A stretch of DNA of 64,000 bases from G958295645 sp965242735 (GTDB taxonomy: Bacteria; Gemmatimonadota; Gemmatimonadetes; Longimicrobiales; Gaopeijiaceae): assembly GCA_965242735.1 (NCBI GenBank), contig OZ251497.1, positions 1-64,000 on the forward strand, written 5' to 3'. Numbering within the stretch: the stretch's first letter is position 1; every line of letters begins with the position of its first letter. Below the pieces are notes generated by a model. That model saw nothing but the letters and a program-made list of their open reading frames with translations. It searched no databases and was not told the origin of the DNA. Shown in pieces: positions 39,821 to 49,509 of the stretch. Position numbers and translations under genes: made by a program.

Positions 39821-41104
39821 ATGACCCGCCAGAAGCTAGCGCAGGCCCTGACCGTCTCCGAGTGCAGGAATGTCCTGGGCCCAGCGGTTGGCCGGGCACG
39901 GCGTATCGCGGCCCAAGTCGTCGGCTTCGCACCGGTCGCCCTGGCCGCCGTCGCGATGCTCCGCTTCTCCGCGAACGCCCCGGCCGCCGCCCAGGACGCC
40001 GCCTCGCTGCGCGTGCCGCCCACCGAAGCGGGGATGTCGGCCTCGGCACTGGAAGGCGCGGCCGGGCTCTACCGGGAGGTCGTGGAGCGAGGCGACTTGG
40101 TGGGCGCCGTGCTGCTGGTCGCGAAGGACGGTCGCATCGTGCTGCACGAAGCCGTCGGGTGGCGCGACAAGGCCCGGGGCCTCCCGATGGAGCTCAACAC
40201 CATGTTCCGCATGGCGTCCAACACCAAGCCCGTGGTCGCGGCGGGCGTCGCCATGCTCGTGGAGGACGGCAAGCTCGGATACGACGATCTGGTGCGCGAT
40301 CACATGCCCTCCTGGGACAACTACCGCGCCGGCTTCATCACCGTCGGCCATCTCCTCTCCCATTCCAGCGGCCTGCGAATCCCCACGCTCTTCCTCCAGC
40401 CGTACATGCCGCCCACCGCCGAACACCCCGGCGCCCCCACGCTCCAGCTCGAAGCCGCCCGCTTCGGCGAAGTCGGAGCCGAGGCCGTCCCCGGCGCCAC
40501 CTACAGCTACAACAACCCCGGCTACAACACCCTGGGCGCGCTGGTCGAGATCGCCTCGGGCACGCCCCTCGACCAGTACCTCGACGACGCGCTCTACACG
40601 CCCCTGGGCATGCACGACAGCTACCACCACGAGATGGCCGAGAAGCTCGACGGCAAGCTCGACCGCATGTCCGTCGTCTACTACGAGCGCGACGCGGACG
40701 GCGAGTGGACCCCCGGCTGGACCCCCGGCGACCCGCCCCAAGTCCCCTTCGTGCGCGCGTCCGGCGGCATGATCTCGACCGCCGCCGACTACCTGCGCTT
40801 CTGCCAGATGTTCCTCGACGGCGGCGAGCACGGCGGCGTCCGCCTCCTCTCGCCCGAGACGGTCGCCCTCATGACCTCTCCGAAGATCCGCACCAACCCC
40901 GCCTCCGACGGTCCCCCCGCCTACTACGGCTACGGCTGGTCCGTCTCCCCCGACGGCGCCTACTCCCACAGCGGCTCCGACGGCACCAGCGCCTGGATCG
41001 ACCCGTCTCGCGGCCTGATCGTGCTCGTGTTCACGCAGACGCCGAGGGGCCGGAATCCCGTGGGGCGGTTCCGGGAGATGGTGAAGCTGGCGGTGGAGGG
41101 CTGA
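39821..41104 (+). CDS. Serine hydrolase of the beta-lactamase (class C / esterase) family
   Basis: A 427-residue protein. ATG 39821 follows AGGAG; an in-frame ATG at 39767 overlaps the previous stop and is an alternative. A signal region ends near APAAAQ. Active-site motifs: S-x-x-K in RMASNTKPVV, Tyr-Asn in TYSYNNPGYN, and HSGSDGT near the C-terminus. These are the class C beta-lactamase/penicillin-binding esterase signatures. It probably acts in the periplasm on an ester or peptide; true beta-lactamase activity is not implied. Confidence 0.88.
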   Translation: MTRQKLAQALTVSECRNVLGPAVGRARRIAAQVVGFAPVALAAVAMLRFSANAPAAAQDAASLRVPPTEAGMSASALEGAAGLYREVVERGDLVGAVLLVAKDGRIVLHEAVGWRDKARGLPMELNTMFRMASNTKPVVAAGVAMLVEDGKLGYDDLVRDHMPSWDNYRAGFITVGHLLSHSSGLRIPTLFLQPYMPPTAEHPGAPTLQLEAARFGEVGAEAVPGATYSYNNPGYNTLGALVEIASGTPLDQYLDDALYTPLGMHDSYHHEMAEKLDGKLDRMSVVYYERDADGEWTPGWTPGDPPQVPFVRASGGMISTAADYLRFCQMFLDGGEHGGVRLLSPETVALMTSPKIRTNPASDGPPAYYGYGWSVSPDGAYSHSGSDGTSAWIDPSRGLIVLVFTQTPRGRNPVGRFREMVKLAVEG

Positions 41105-41132
41105 GGGGGGACTCGACCTCAAGCGCGGCCGC

Positions 41133-42695
41133 TCACCGCCGCCTCCACGCCTCGATCTGTTCCTTCAGGCGCACCACGAACGCGGCCATGCCGTCGCCGC
41201 CGCCGCGCTCGGCCTCGTGCCGTCCCACGAGGCGCGCCACATCCGCCGCCGCGCGCTCCAAGGTGTTGCAGAACGCCTCCAGCATGCCCTTGGCCGCGTC
41301 TGCGCGCTGCTGCACGCTGCCTTCGAACAGCTGTTCGATCTGGCGGAGGCTTGCGCGCATCTCCGATTCGGTCGTGCCCAGCAACAGAGCGTAGTCCTCC
41401 GGCCTTCGCTTGAGCATGCGCCATGTCCACGCCTCCGGCGGTCCGTCTCCCGGCAAGAACAGGGGCTTGACGGGGTGGCCGAAGTCCTCCGCCGCCTTGA
41501 CGATCGCGGTCTCCTTGTCCCGGGAGTCTCCGTCCAGGACGAACACGAAGTCCCACAGCTTGTCGAACTTGCCGAGCGTGCGCACATGGGCCGGGAACTC
41601 GTCCCGCCCGGTGTCGCGGCCGATGACGAAGTCGTCGTGGCGCAGCTCCATCCGAACTACCAGGACATCCAGGATGCCCAAGAGCACTCCCTCGGCGACG
41701 GCGTCCTCGCAGAGGATGGACAGCTGGTCTCGGGACTGTCCGTAGAGCGCCTTCTGGAAGATGTCGCGATAGGAAAACCCGACGGCGACTTCGCCCGTGC
41801 GTTCGTCTCGCTCCAGGACGATCCGGCCCTCGGGCGGCACGCTCTCCAGCACGACGGGGCTGTGCGTCGCAACGACGATCTGGAGCTTGCGGCGCAACGC
41901 CAAGCGCTGAAGCTCCAGCATCAGCAGCTGCTGGGCGTGCGGATGCAGGCCGGTTTCGACTTCGTCGATCAGTACAAGCGCCCGGTCGAGGAGGGATAGG
42001 TCCTTGGAAATCCGCAACACCGCCCGCTCTCCCGACGACATGTGCAGTTCCGAGTACTTCGCGGGCGGATCGGCCTTCACCTCGGAAAAGAGCAGGTCCC
42101 GGCCGTCCCTGGACGCCAGTGCCATGCGGCGGTATTCCCAGGGAAGCACGGCGTGGGCGAGCACGAGCACGCTGAGCGGCACCATCTCTTCCTTGAAGGA
42201 CTCGGCGCCCGCCCCCAGCAACGCGCGAGCCTCGGCCGAGCGGCTGGTCAGGTTGGCCAGCGTGCGCAGGTGGACAGCGCGCTCGGGCATGTCGCCGCGT
42301 GTCTTCGCGCCGCTCCAAGTTCCGCCGCGACGCTTCCAGGCCACGTCGAACCGCTTGCCACCGGCGGTCGTCCAGAGCTCCAGCTCCGTCTCCGCCGCCT
42401 CGTCGGCCAGCCTGGCCAGATGGCCTGTGAAGTCCGGGAACACGTCGGCGGGCCCGAGACCCGGCCCTCCGCCCAGGGGCGCGTTGTACGCGCAGGCGCA
42501 GGCGAACAGCAACGTGGACTTGCCGCAACCATTCGCCCCCACGAGGACGGACACCGGGTAGGGAAACCGCACCTCGAGTTCCCGAATCCCGCGAAGGTTG
42601 CGGATGCGGACGAGGTCCAGCGAATCGCGCCAATGGGCCGAGTCGGCCCGCAGAGCGTTCCAGACTTCCTCGGACTGCTTGCCGATCAGAGACAC
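41133..42695 (-). CDS. OLD-like AAA ATPase with TOPRIM-type C-terminal domain
   Basis: A 520-residue protein from GTG 42695. The ABC/SMC-type ATPase has Walker A LVGANGCGKST (52-61), signature-like SSGERAV (220-226), Walker B ALVLIDEVETGLH (239-251) and a switch His in VVATHSP. The C-terminal part has ILCEDAVAEG (327-336) and VFVLDGD (384-390), which fit the acidic motifs of a TOPRIM nuclease domain. This architecture is that of OLD-family nucleases, which include phage-defence proteins. It is divergent from a type III-like R-M operon, supporting a defence role. A longer frame to 42836 exists but its N-terminus is low complexity. Confidence 0.82.
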   Translation of the reverse strand: MSLIGKQSEEVWNALRADSAHWRDSLDLVRIRNLRGIRELEVRFPYPVSVLVGANGCGKSTLLFACACAYNAPLGGGPGLGPADVFPDFTGHLARLADEAAETELELWTTAGGKRFDVAWKRRGGTWSGAKTRGDMPERAVHLRTLANLTSRSAEARALLGAGAESFKEEMVPLSVLVLAHAVLPWEYRRMALASRDGRDLLFSEVKADPPAKYSELHMSSGERAVLRISKDLSLLDRALVLIDEVETGLHPHAQQLLMLELQRLALRRKLQIVVATHSPVVLESVPPEGRIVLERDERTGEVAVGFSYRDIFQKALYGQSRDQLSILCEDAVAEGVLLGILDVLVVRMELRHDDFVIGRDTGRDEFPAHVRTLGKFDKLWDFVFVLDGDSRDKETAIVKAAEDFGHPVKPLFLPGDGPPEAWTWRMLKRRPEDYALLLGTTESEMRASLRQIEQLFEGSVQQRADAAKGMLEAFCNTLERAAADVARLVGRHEAERGGGDGMAAFVVRLKEQIEAWRRR

Positions 42696-42787
42696 GACGG
42701 CTGCCCCGCCGCCGCGGCCTCGCGGCTCGCCCCTGCCCGTGCGCCCACGCCCTTGGCGGCGGACTGGAGGAAATTGCGCTCGTTCAT
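42686..42787 (-). CDS. Possible 33-residue leader overlapping the OLD-like gene start
   Basis: ATG 42787 follows GGGAG and encodes MNERNFLQSAAKGVGARAGA and a further 13 residues. It stops at 42686, just inside the ATPase gene (start 42695). It may couple translation to the ATPase, or it may be the original N-terminus separated by a frameshift. Confidence 0.35.
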   Translation of the reverse strand: MNERNFLQSAAKGVGARAGASREAAAAGQPSCL

Positions 42788-42957
42788 GAGCGGGCTCCCG
42801 TCTTGAGGTGATGGCGTTGTCTGGTCCCGCGTTCAAGTTAGAAGATACTGCCGGCGACGCCCGGTCGGCCAGCTCGAGCGTTGCCGTTGTCGTCGGTCGT
42901 TGATAGATTTTGGCGTCCCGTCACCGACCCGTTTCCTGTCGAGCACGCCGAACGAGC

Positions 42958-45534
42958 ATGGCCAAGGCCCCGAAGTCGAAGAAGGACATCCAGAGCTACG
43001 CGCACACCGACAAGGAACGCGTGAACAACCCGCCCGTCGGCCTCGTGACGCCGGAGACCGACAAGGACGGCGGCAAGAAGACCTACGCCCACGACCCCCA
43101 CATCGATCCGGAGCTGTCGTGGGCGGGCAAGGCCGAGCGCACGTCCTTCGAGGTGCCGACCGTGTCGTTGCACGTCCACGAACGGATCGACCCGAGGACG
43201 ATCGTCGAGGCCGTCCGAAGGCGCAACGGCGAGCCGTTGGGCCAAGCGTCGTTGTTCGAAGAAGCCAAGCAAAACCCGCCGATGCGCCAAGCCATCGAGT
43301 TCTACCGGCACCGGCGCGACTGGACCAACCGCCTGATCGCCGGCGACAGCCTCCTGGTCATGAACAGTCTGCTGGAGAAGGAAGGCCTGGGCGGGCAGGT
43401 GCAGATGGTGTATATGGATCCGCCTTACGGGATTCGCTACGGATCGAACTTTCAGCCGTTTGTTGGGAAGAGAAATGTAACGGATGGTAAGGATGAGGAC
43501 TTGACGCGGGAACCTGAAATGATTCGTGCATTTAGAGACACTTGGGAGCTTGGGATTCACTCCTACCTGACGTATCTGCGCGACCGACTGTTACTTGCCA
43601 AGGCGATGTTGACCAAGAGCGGCAGTTGCTTCGTGCAGATCGGCAAGGACAACGTCCACCGCGTCGGAATGCTGATGGACGAAGTATTCGGCGCGGAAAA
43701 CCGTGTCGCAACGATTTCGTATGCGACGACGGGCAGCACCCCAGCAAAGACGCTACCGGAAGTCGCAGACTATCTGTTGTGGTACGCGAAGGATTGCAGA
43801 CATACAAAGTATCGACAGCTATATGAGCCACTGACACGACAGGAGATCATTGAGTTCTTCAGCTCCTACGTCATGGTTGAACTGAGCGATGGAACTACGC
43901 GTGCACCGACCAAAGAGGAGAGATTTGATCCAAAGAAATATCTCCCAAAGGGATCACGTATATGTAGGCGAATGCCCCTATTCTCGCAAGGGCGTTCAAC
44001 GGCGAATCGGTCCGATCCATACTATTGGGACGGGCGGACATTTCGTTGTCCTGATAATTCGCAGTGGAGAGTGTCGCGCTCGGGCTTAGATCGTCTCGCC
44101 GATCGTGACCGACTCGCAGCTCAAGGAGGAGACTCTTCGCTAAGTTGGAAGAAATATGAAGAAGAAATTCCAGGTCGCCAGATTCACAACATTTGGGCCG
44201 CCCCTATGTCGCCGAATGACAAGCGCTACGTCGTGCAGACAGACGCGGCCGCCATCCAGCGTTGCATTCTCATGACCACGGATCCGGGAGATCTCGTTTT
44301 CGATCCCACCTGCGGATCCGGCACGACCGCCCACGTAGCCGAGCAGTGGGGCCGTCGCTGGATAACCTGCGACACTTCCCGCGTGGCCGTCGCCGTGGCT
44401 CGGCAGAGACTGATGACGGCCAACTTCGACTACTACGCGCTTGCTCACCCCGAGGAGGGCGTCGCCTCCGGTCTACGCTATCGCACCGTGGAGACGGTGT
44501 CCGCCCGAACTTTGGCGTACGACGAGCCCGCGAAGCGAGTGTCGCTCCGCGACCAGCCGAAGGTCGACCGGAGCAAGGCACGCGTGACCGGTCCGTTCAC
44601 CGTCGAAGCGGTGCCCGCTCCGGTGGTGAAGCCTATGGACCGGGCGGAAGAGGGGGCGCCTTGGGAAGCCGACGAGTCCGTTGCTCGGTCCGGCCCAACG
44701 ATCCGACAGAGCGATTGGCGCGACGAGCTGGTGAAGACCGGCATTCGCGGCAAGGCAGGCCAACGGATTTCCTTCGCGCGGCTGGAGCCCTTGCCGGGGA
44801 CCCGGTGGCTCCACGCGGAAGGCGACACGCGGCCGGACAGATCCGGACCAGCCAGCGTCCGCGAGGGTACGGCCACGGAGGTGCAACGCGTGGTCGTGTC
44901 GTTCGGACCGGACCACGCGCCGCTGGAGCAACGCCAAGTCGCGCTCGCCGTCGAGGAGGCGCAAACGCTGGTTCCGCGCCCCAAGATCATCGTCTTCGCC
45001 GCATTTCAGTTCGATCCAGAAGCGGCGAAGGACATCGACGAGACCAGCTGGCCCGAGGTTGAGTTCCTCAAGACGCACATGAACGCAGACCTGCTCACCG
45101 ACGACCTGCGGCGAAAGCGGACCGGCAACGAGAGCTTCTGGCTGATCGGCCAGCCCGACGTTGAGGTCGAGGTGATCGACGCCGGCGAGCACGCCGGCAA
45201 GTACCAAGTGTCCGTCAAGGGGTTCGACTACTACAACACCAAGACGGGCCAGCTCGAATCCGGCGACGAGGACAAGGTGGCCGTCTGGATGCTCGACCCG
45301 GACTACGACGGACGAAGCCTCTTTCCGCGTCAAGTGTTCTTCCCGGCCAGCAACCAACGCCACGACTGGACGCGGCTGGCGAAGAACCTAAAGGCGGAGA
45401 TTGACAGCGACCTGATTCAAGCTTATCGCGGTACGGTTTCGCTGCCCATTGACGCGGGCAAGTACGGCCGCGCCGCCGTCAAGATCGTGGACGACCGAGG
45501 CATCGAGAGCCTCAAGATCGTGGACTTGAAGTAG
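42958..45534 (+). CDS. Type III-like R-M modification methyltransferase (Mod), beta class
   Basis: An 858-residue protein from ATG 42958. Motif IV DPPY is in VYMDPPYGIRYG (D154) and motif I in LVFDPTCGSGTTAHVAEQWG (F448 onward). The order IV then I makes it a beta-class amino-methyltransferase that methylates adenine N6 or cytosine N4. The segment between them, the target-recognition region, is visibly lower in GC than both flanks, suggesting exchange. The C-terminal half contains KYQVSVKGFDYYNTKTGQ and a conserved tail. It forms an operon with the DUF2806 protein and Res. Confidence 0.9.
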   Translation: MAKAPKSKKDIQSYAHTDKERVNNPPVGLVTPETDKDGGKKTYAHDPHIDPELSWAGKAERTSFEVPTVSLHVHERIDPRTIVEAVRRRNGEPLGQASLFEEAKQNPPMRQAIEFYRHRRDWTNRLIAGDSLLVMNSLLEKEGLGGQVQMVYMDPPYGIRYGSNFQPFVGKRNVTDGKDEDLTREPEMIRAFRDTWELGIHSYLTYLRDRLLLAKAMLTKSGSCFVQIGKDNVHRVGMLMDEVFGAENRVATISYATTGSTPAKTLPEVADYLLWYAKDCRHTKYRQLYEPLTRQEIIEFFSSYVMVELSDGTTRAPTKEERFDPKKYLPKGSRICRRMPLFSQGRSTANRSDPYYWDGRTFRCPDNSQWRVSRSGLDRLADRDRLAAQGGDSSLSWKKYEEEIPGRQIHNIWAAPMSPNDKRYVVQTDAAAIQRCILMTTDPGDLVFDPTCGSGTTAHVAEQWGRRWITCDTSRVAVAVARQRLMTANFDYYALAHPEEGVASGLRYRTVETVSARTLAYDEPAKRVSLRDQPKVDRSKARVTGPFTVEAVPAPVVKPMDRAEEGAPWEADESVARSGPTIRQSDWRDELVKTGIRGKAGQRISFARLEPLPGTRWLHAEGDTRPDRSGPASVREGTATEVQRVVVSFGPDHAPLEQRQVALAVEEAQTLVPRPKIIVFAAFQFDPEAAKDIDETSWPEVEFLKTHMNADLLTDDLRRKRTGNESFWLIGQPDVEVEVIDAGEHAGKYQVSVKGFDYYNTKTGQLESGDEDKVAVWMLDPDYDGRSLFPRQVFFPASNQRHDWTRLAKNLKAEIDSDLIQAYRGTVSLPIDAGKYGRAAVKIVDDRGIESLKIVDLK

Positions 45535-46578
45535 ATGGCTGAACTCCCGATCAAGGTACCAGCTCTTGACAAGCTAATTGAGGTGGTGGCTAGCGGCATC
45601 GGTGCTGTCGCTGGTCCGGTGGTCGCTCGGTTGACAGCATCCATGAAGGCAAAAACACGACGCATTGAGACGGAAGCTGAGGCCGATGCTCGACGGATCT
45701 TGGCCAAGGCAGATGCGGACTCTCTGGTTATCAAGGCAGATGGTCACACGGATGCTGTAAAGCAAATTGCCGAAGCTCAAGAAAACGCGCTTCTGTCAGG
45801 CGATGGGGAAATCAGCATTGGCGAAGAAATTAGTATGCGTTTACAGTTTCAGGAACAAAAAAGACAAATAAACATAAATAATGTTGTTTCTATGGCCGCC
45901 GAAGAATTGACAGACAAGGACGTGCCGGATCACGATGTGGACCATGATTGGACAGCGCGTTTTTTTTCCGATGTTCAGGATGTCACATCCCAACAGATGC
46001 AACGGATTTGGGCTCGGATACTCTCGGGAGAAGTGGAAACACCAGGACGAACTTCGCTGCACGCATTGGCAATCCTCAAGAATATGAGTCAACGCGATGC
46101 CGATGATTTTGCGAATGCAAGCCGATTTGTGTTGTCAAATTTTATCTTGCGTGATCGGAAATATACCGATCATCTGAACGGTTTTCCTTCTGACTATGAC
46201 ATTCTGAAGCTGGATTCATACGGTCTGTACTCGTATAGGCTTGGTCTACACCGGTCCATTCCACTCCAGAATGAAGGATTATACACGGCGATATTCTTCC
46301 CTCATCGACAAATGGCGTACGGTATCTTGTCTGTCACTAATCAGAAGACAATTAGCATTCCTGCTGCTGTACTTACTGTTGCAGGAAAAGAACTTTACGA
46401 CAACATCGACGTGAATCCTGACAACGAATACTTGCTCAGTTTCGCACGGTATCTGAAAGAGAAAGCCAGTGCTCGACTTATATATGCACCAATTTTGGAA
46501 GAAAATCGTGGTCGATTCAGAGCTGGCCAGTACGTTGATGTGCTCACTGGACAATCAGTAATGCGAACGACAGGATAG
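45535..46578 (+). CDS. DUF2806-like protein inside the R-M operon
   Basis: A 347-residue protein whose ATG directly follows the mod stop. The N-terminal ~100 residues are hydrophobic then coiled-coil-like (RRIETEAEADARRILAKADA). The core carries DVDHDWTARFFSDVQDVTSQ and QRIWARILSGEVETPG, the pattern of DUF2806. GC content is clearly lower than the res gene that follows. The biochemical role is unknown. Placement between Mod and Res suggests an accessory defence subunit, for example membrane-associated or structural; this is inference. Confidence 0.75.
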   Translation: MAELPIKVPALDKLIEVVASGIGAVAGPVVARLTASMKAKTRRIETEAEADARRILAKADADSLVIKADGHTDAVKQIAEAQENALLSGDGEISIGEEISMRLQFQEQKRQININNVVSMAAEELTDKDVPDHDVDHDWTARFFSDVQDVTSQQMQRIWARILSGEVETPGRTSLHALAILKNMSQRDADDFANASRFVLSNFILRDRKYTDHLNGFPSDYDILKLDSYGLYSYRLGLHRSIPLQNEGLYTAIFFPHRQMAYGILSVTNQKTISIPAAVLTVAGKELYDNIDVNPDNEYLLSFARYLKEKASARLIYAPILEENRGRFRAGQYVDVLTGQSVMRTTG

Positions 46579-46587
46579 GTCAAAGCC

Positions 46588-49509
46588 ATGCCCCAATCGA
46601 CCATCGACCGCCTCATCGTCAATTCCCCCTACGACGAACCTTCCCAGCACTGGCATTACGACCGCAACGCCCGGCTCTTCGATCTTGCGGAGGGTCGCCG
46701 GCCGGCCGGCTACGTCGTCGCGTCCCAGGATTCTCGCGCCTTCGACGATCCCGGCAAGTTCGTTGAAATCCCGTTGGTCAACCGAATTCGCCCACGGGTC
46801 AAAGCCTGGCGCGAGGCGGGCTGGCCGGGGGCCTCCGCGACCACGCGCAGGCTGCTCGGGCATTGGACCGATCCCGAGGACTTCGACACCCGGCGCTTCT
46901 TCTTCTGCCAGATCGAAGCCATCGAGACGCTGATCTGGCTCGCGGAGGCATCCAGCGACGAACGGGCCGGGATCGATGTGCCGTCCGACGGCGGCGAGTT
47001 TCAGCGGCTGTGCGCGAAGATGGCGACCGGGGCCGGCAAGACGATCGTCATGGCGATGCTGATTGCTTGGCAGGTGCTCAACAAGGTCGAGCGGCCTCAC
47101 GACAAGCGGTTCTCGAGGAACGTGCTGGTGGTCGCGCCTGGGCTGACCGTGAAGAGCCGCTTGGCGGTGCTGAAGCCCGAGAATCCCGAGAACTACTATG
47201 CGGCCTTTCGCATCGTTCCGCAGGCGTTCTTCGACAAGCTGCGGCGGGGGCGCGTGGTCGTCCGCAACTGGCACGCGCTGAACTGGGAATCGAAAGAAAA
47301 GGTCGCCCGGCGACGGAGCGTGGACAAGCGCGGCGTTCGCAGCGACGAGGCTTACGTGCGAGACGTGCTGGGCGACATGGCGACCGCGCGCAACATTCTC
47401 GTCGTCAACGACGAAGCGCATCACGCTTGGCGCACGGGATCGGCAACGCGATTGCGGGGCGTTGCCAAGGCCCAGATAGAGGAAGCGACGAAGTGGGTCG
47501 GCGGCCTGGACAGGATCGGCCGGACGCGGGGGATTCTGCGTTGCTACGACTTCTCGGCAACGCCGTTCGCGCCGTCGGGCGGGCGCAGTTCGGAGGAGGG
47601 ACTGTTCGGCTGGATCGTCAGCGACTTCGGCTTGAACGACGCCATCGAGGCGGGGCTCGTGAAGACGCCGCGCGTGGTGGTGCGGGACGACGCGGTTCCC
47701 GACGCCAAGTCGTACAAGTCGCGCTTCTACCACATCTACAACGACCGCGAGGTAAAGCCCGACCTCAACAGGCGGGCGGCCGAGACCGATCCGCTTCCCG
47801 ACCTTGTAGTCAATGGCTATCACCTGCTGGGATACGACTGGAGTGAGACCGCCAAGGCGTGGCGGAAGGCCAAGAAGACCGCGCCTCCGGCAATGATCAC
47901 GGTAGCCAACCGCACAGAGACGGCGGCCAGGATCAAGCACGCCTTCGACAAGGGCAGGATTCCCGTGCCGGAGCTGTGCGATCCGGAACGGACGCTGCAC
48001 ATCGACTCGAAGGCCCTCGCCAAGGCCGAAGCGGCCGTCGAAGCGGTTGGAATCGGCGAAGACGGCGGCCAAGGCGAGCTGTCGTTAGCCCCGAAGCGCC
48101 CGAGCGAAGCGAAGAACGCGACGGAGCGGGCCGAGCTGCTTCGCCGCCAGGTGGACACGGTAGGCCGCCCCGGAGAGCCCGGCGGACAGATTCAGAACGT
48201 CATCTCCGTGGGGATGCTCTCGGAGGGCTGGGACGCCAAGACCGTCACGCACATCATGGGCCTGCGGGCTTTCGCCAGCCAGTTGCTGTGCGAACAGGTC
48301 GTCGGTCGAGGATTGCGCCGAACCGCATACGAGATCAACGAGGAGACGGGACTGTTCGATCCCGAGTACGTCAACGTCTTCGGCGTGCCCTTCACCTTCC
48401 TGCCTCACGAGCGCCAGGAAGACGTCGTGCCGGCCCCGCCGTCTCCGAAGACGGCCGTGGAGCCCGTTCGCGAGAAGAGAAAGCACGAGATCAGCTGGCC
48501 CAACGTGATTCGCGTGGACCGCGCGATTCGCCAGCGCTTGGTCGTGGACTGGTCCAAGCTGGAGCCGCTTCGCATCGACTTGAGCCAAGTCGCCTCGATT
48601 GCCGAATTGGCGCCGGTCGTGGACGGCAAGCCGGACATGACCAAGATCAAGCCCATCGACTTGCAGAAGCTGGCGGGCGGCCAGCGCATGCAGACCATCG
48701 TCTTCAGGACGGCGGCGGAAACCTACGACGCGGTGGCTCCCGACTGGCCCGGCGACCGCACGACTCTCATCGTCCAGCTAGTCCGGCTCGCCGAGGGCTT
48801 CATCCGCTCCGACCAGATACGCATCGAGCCTCCATTGTTCGCGGACGATCCGGAGAAGCGGCGCCTGGTTCTCGCTCTCAACATGCGAAAGCTGGTTCGT
48901 CATTTGATCGACGCCGTGCAATACCACAACACGGAAGAACTCGTGCCGGTGTTCGACAGCGACCGCCCCATCCGGTCCACCGGCGACATGATGACCTGGT
49001 ACACCGGCAAGCCCTGCGAACACACCGAGCGGAGTCACGTCAACGTCTGCGTCTACGACAGCGCATGGGAGAGTTCCGAAGCCTACGCCCTGGACAACAG
49101 CCCGCTCGTCTCCTCCTGGGTCAAGAACGACCACCTCGGCTTCGAGATCTTCTACGTCCACAACGGCGTCGTGCGAAAGTACCGCCCCGACTTCCTCGTG
49201 CGCCTCGAGTCGGGCACCATGCTCGTCCTCGAAGTCAAGGGCCTGGAGCGCGAACGGGACCGCACCAAGTGGCACGCCATGGACGAATGGGCCACGGCCG
49301 TCAACGCGCACGGCGGCTTCGGCCACTGGTCGCACGCCGTCTCGAGGAAGCCGGGCGACGTCCAAGCCATCCTGGCGGAGGCCAACGTCAAGGCTGGGGA
49401 CCCGAAGCGTGGGCGCACCGGGTTCATGAGGGGCGAGCTTCAAGTCCCCAAGGATTTCGATCAGATGGGCCAGGAGGTCATCCGGAAGGCGTTCGACGGG
49501 CGCGCGTGA
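46588..49509 (+). CDS. Type III-like restriction endonuclease subunit (Res), helicase-nuclease
   Basis: A 973-residue superfamily 2 enzyme from ATG 46588. Helicase motifs: MATGAGKTIVMAMLIAW (motif I, 145-161), VVNDEAHHAW (DEAH, about 272-281), YDFSATPFAPSG (motif III) and QVVGRGLRR (motif VI). The C-terminus carries a PD-(D/E)xK nuclease core, RPDFLVRLESGTMLVLEVKG (about 865-884). It translocates along DNA using ATP and cuts unmodified sites together with Mod. It is co-transcribed with mod and the DUF2806 gene and overlaps the PIN toxin gene. Confidence 0.92.
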   Translation: MPQSTIDRLIVNSPYDEPSQHWHYDRNARLFDLAEGRRPAGYVVASQDSRAFDDPGKFVEIPLVNRIRPRVKAWREAGWPGASATTRRLLGHWTDPEDFDTRRFFFCQIEAIETLIWLAEASSDERAGIDVPSDGGEFQRLCAKMATGAGKTIVMAMLIAWQVLNKVERPHDKRFSRNVLVVAPGLTVKSRLAVLKPENPENYYAAFRIVPQAFFDKLRRGRVVVRNWHALNWESKEKVARRRSVDKRGVRSDEAYVRDVLGDMATARNILVVNDEAHHAWRTGSATRLRGVAKAQIEEATKWVGGLDRIGRTRGILRCYDFSATPFAPSGGRSSEEGLFGWIVSDFGLNDAIEAGLVKTPRVVVRDDAVPDAKSYKSRFYHIYNDREVKPDLNRRAAETDPLPDLVVNGYHLLGYDWSETAKAWRKAKKTAPPAMITVANRTETAARIKHAFDKGRIPVPELCDPERTLHIDSKALAKAEAAVEAVGIGEDGGQGELSLAPKRPSEAKNATERAELLRRQVDTVGRPGEPGGQIQNVISVGMLSEGWDAKTVTHIMGLRAFASQLLCEQVVGRGLRRTAYEINEETGLFDPEYVNVFGVPFTFLPHERQEDVVPAPPSPKTAVEPVREKRKHEISWPNVIRVDRAIRQRLVVDWSKLEPLRIDLSQVASIAELAPVVDGKPDMTKIKPIDLQKLAGGQRMQTIVFRTAAETYDAVAPDWPGDRTTLIVQLVRLAEGFIRSDQIRIEPPLFADDPEKRRLVLALNMRKLVRHLIDAVQYHNTEELVPVFDSDRPIRSTGDMMTWYTGKPCEHTERSHVNVCVYDSAWESSEAYALDNSPLVSSWVKNDHLGFEIFYVHNGVVRKYRPDFLVRLESGTMLVLEVKGLERERDRTKWHAMDEWATAVNAHGGFGHWSHAVSRKPGDVQAILAEANVKAGDPKRGRTGFMRGELQVPKDFDQMGQEVIRKAFDGRA

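Noticed and set aside
42696..42836. Longer N-terminus for the OLD-like ATPase
   Set aside because: The added residues are Arg/Gly-rich with no start signal. GTG 42695 gives a natural beginning.
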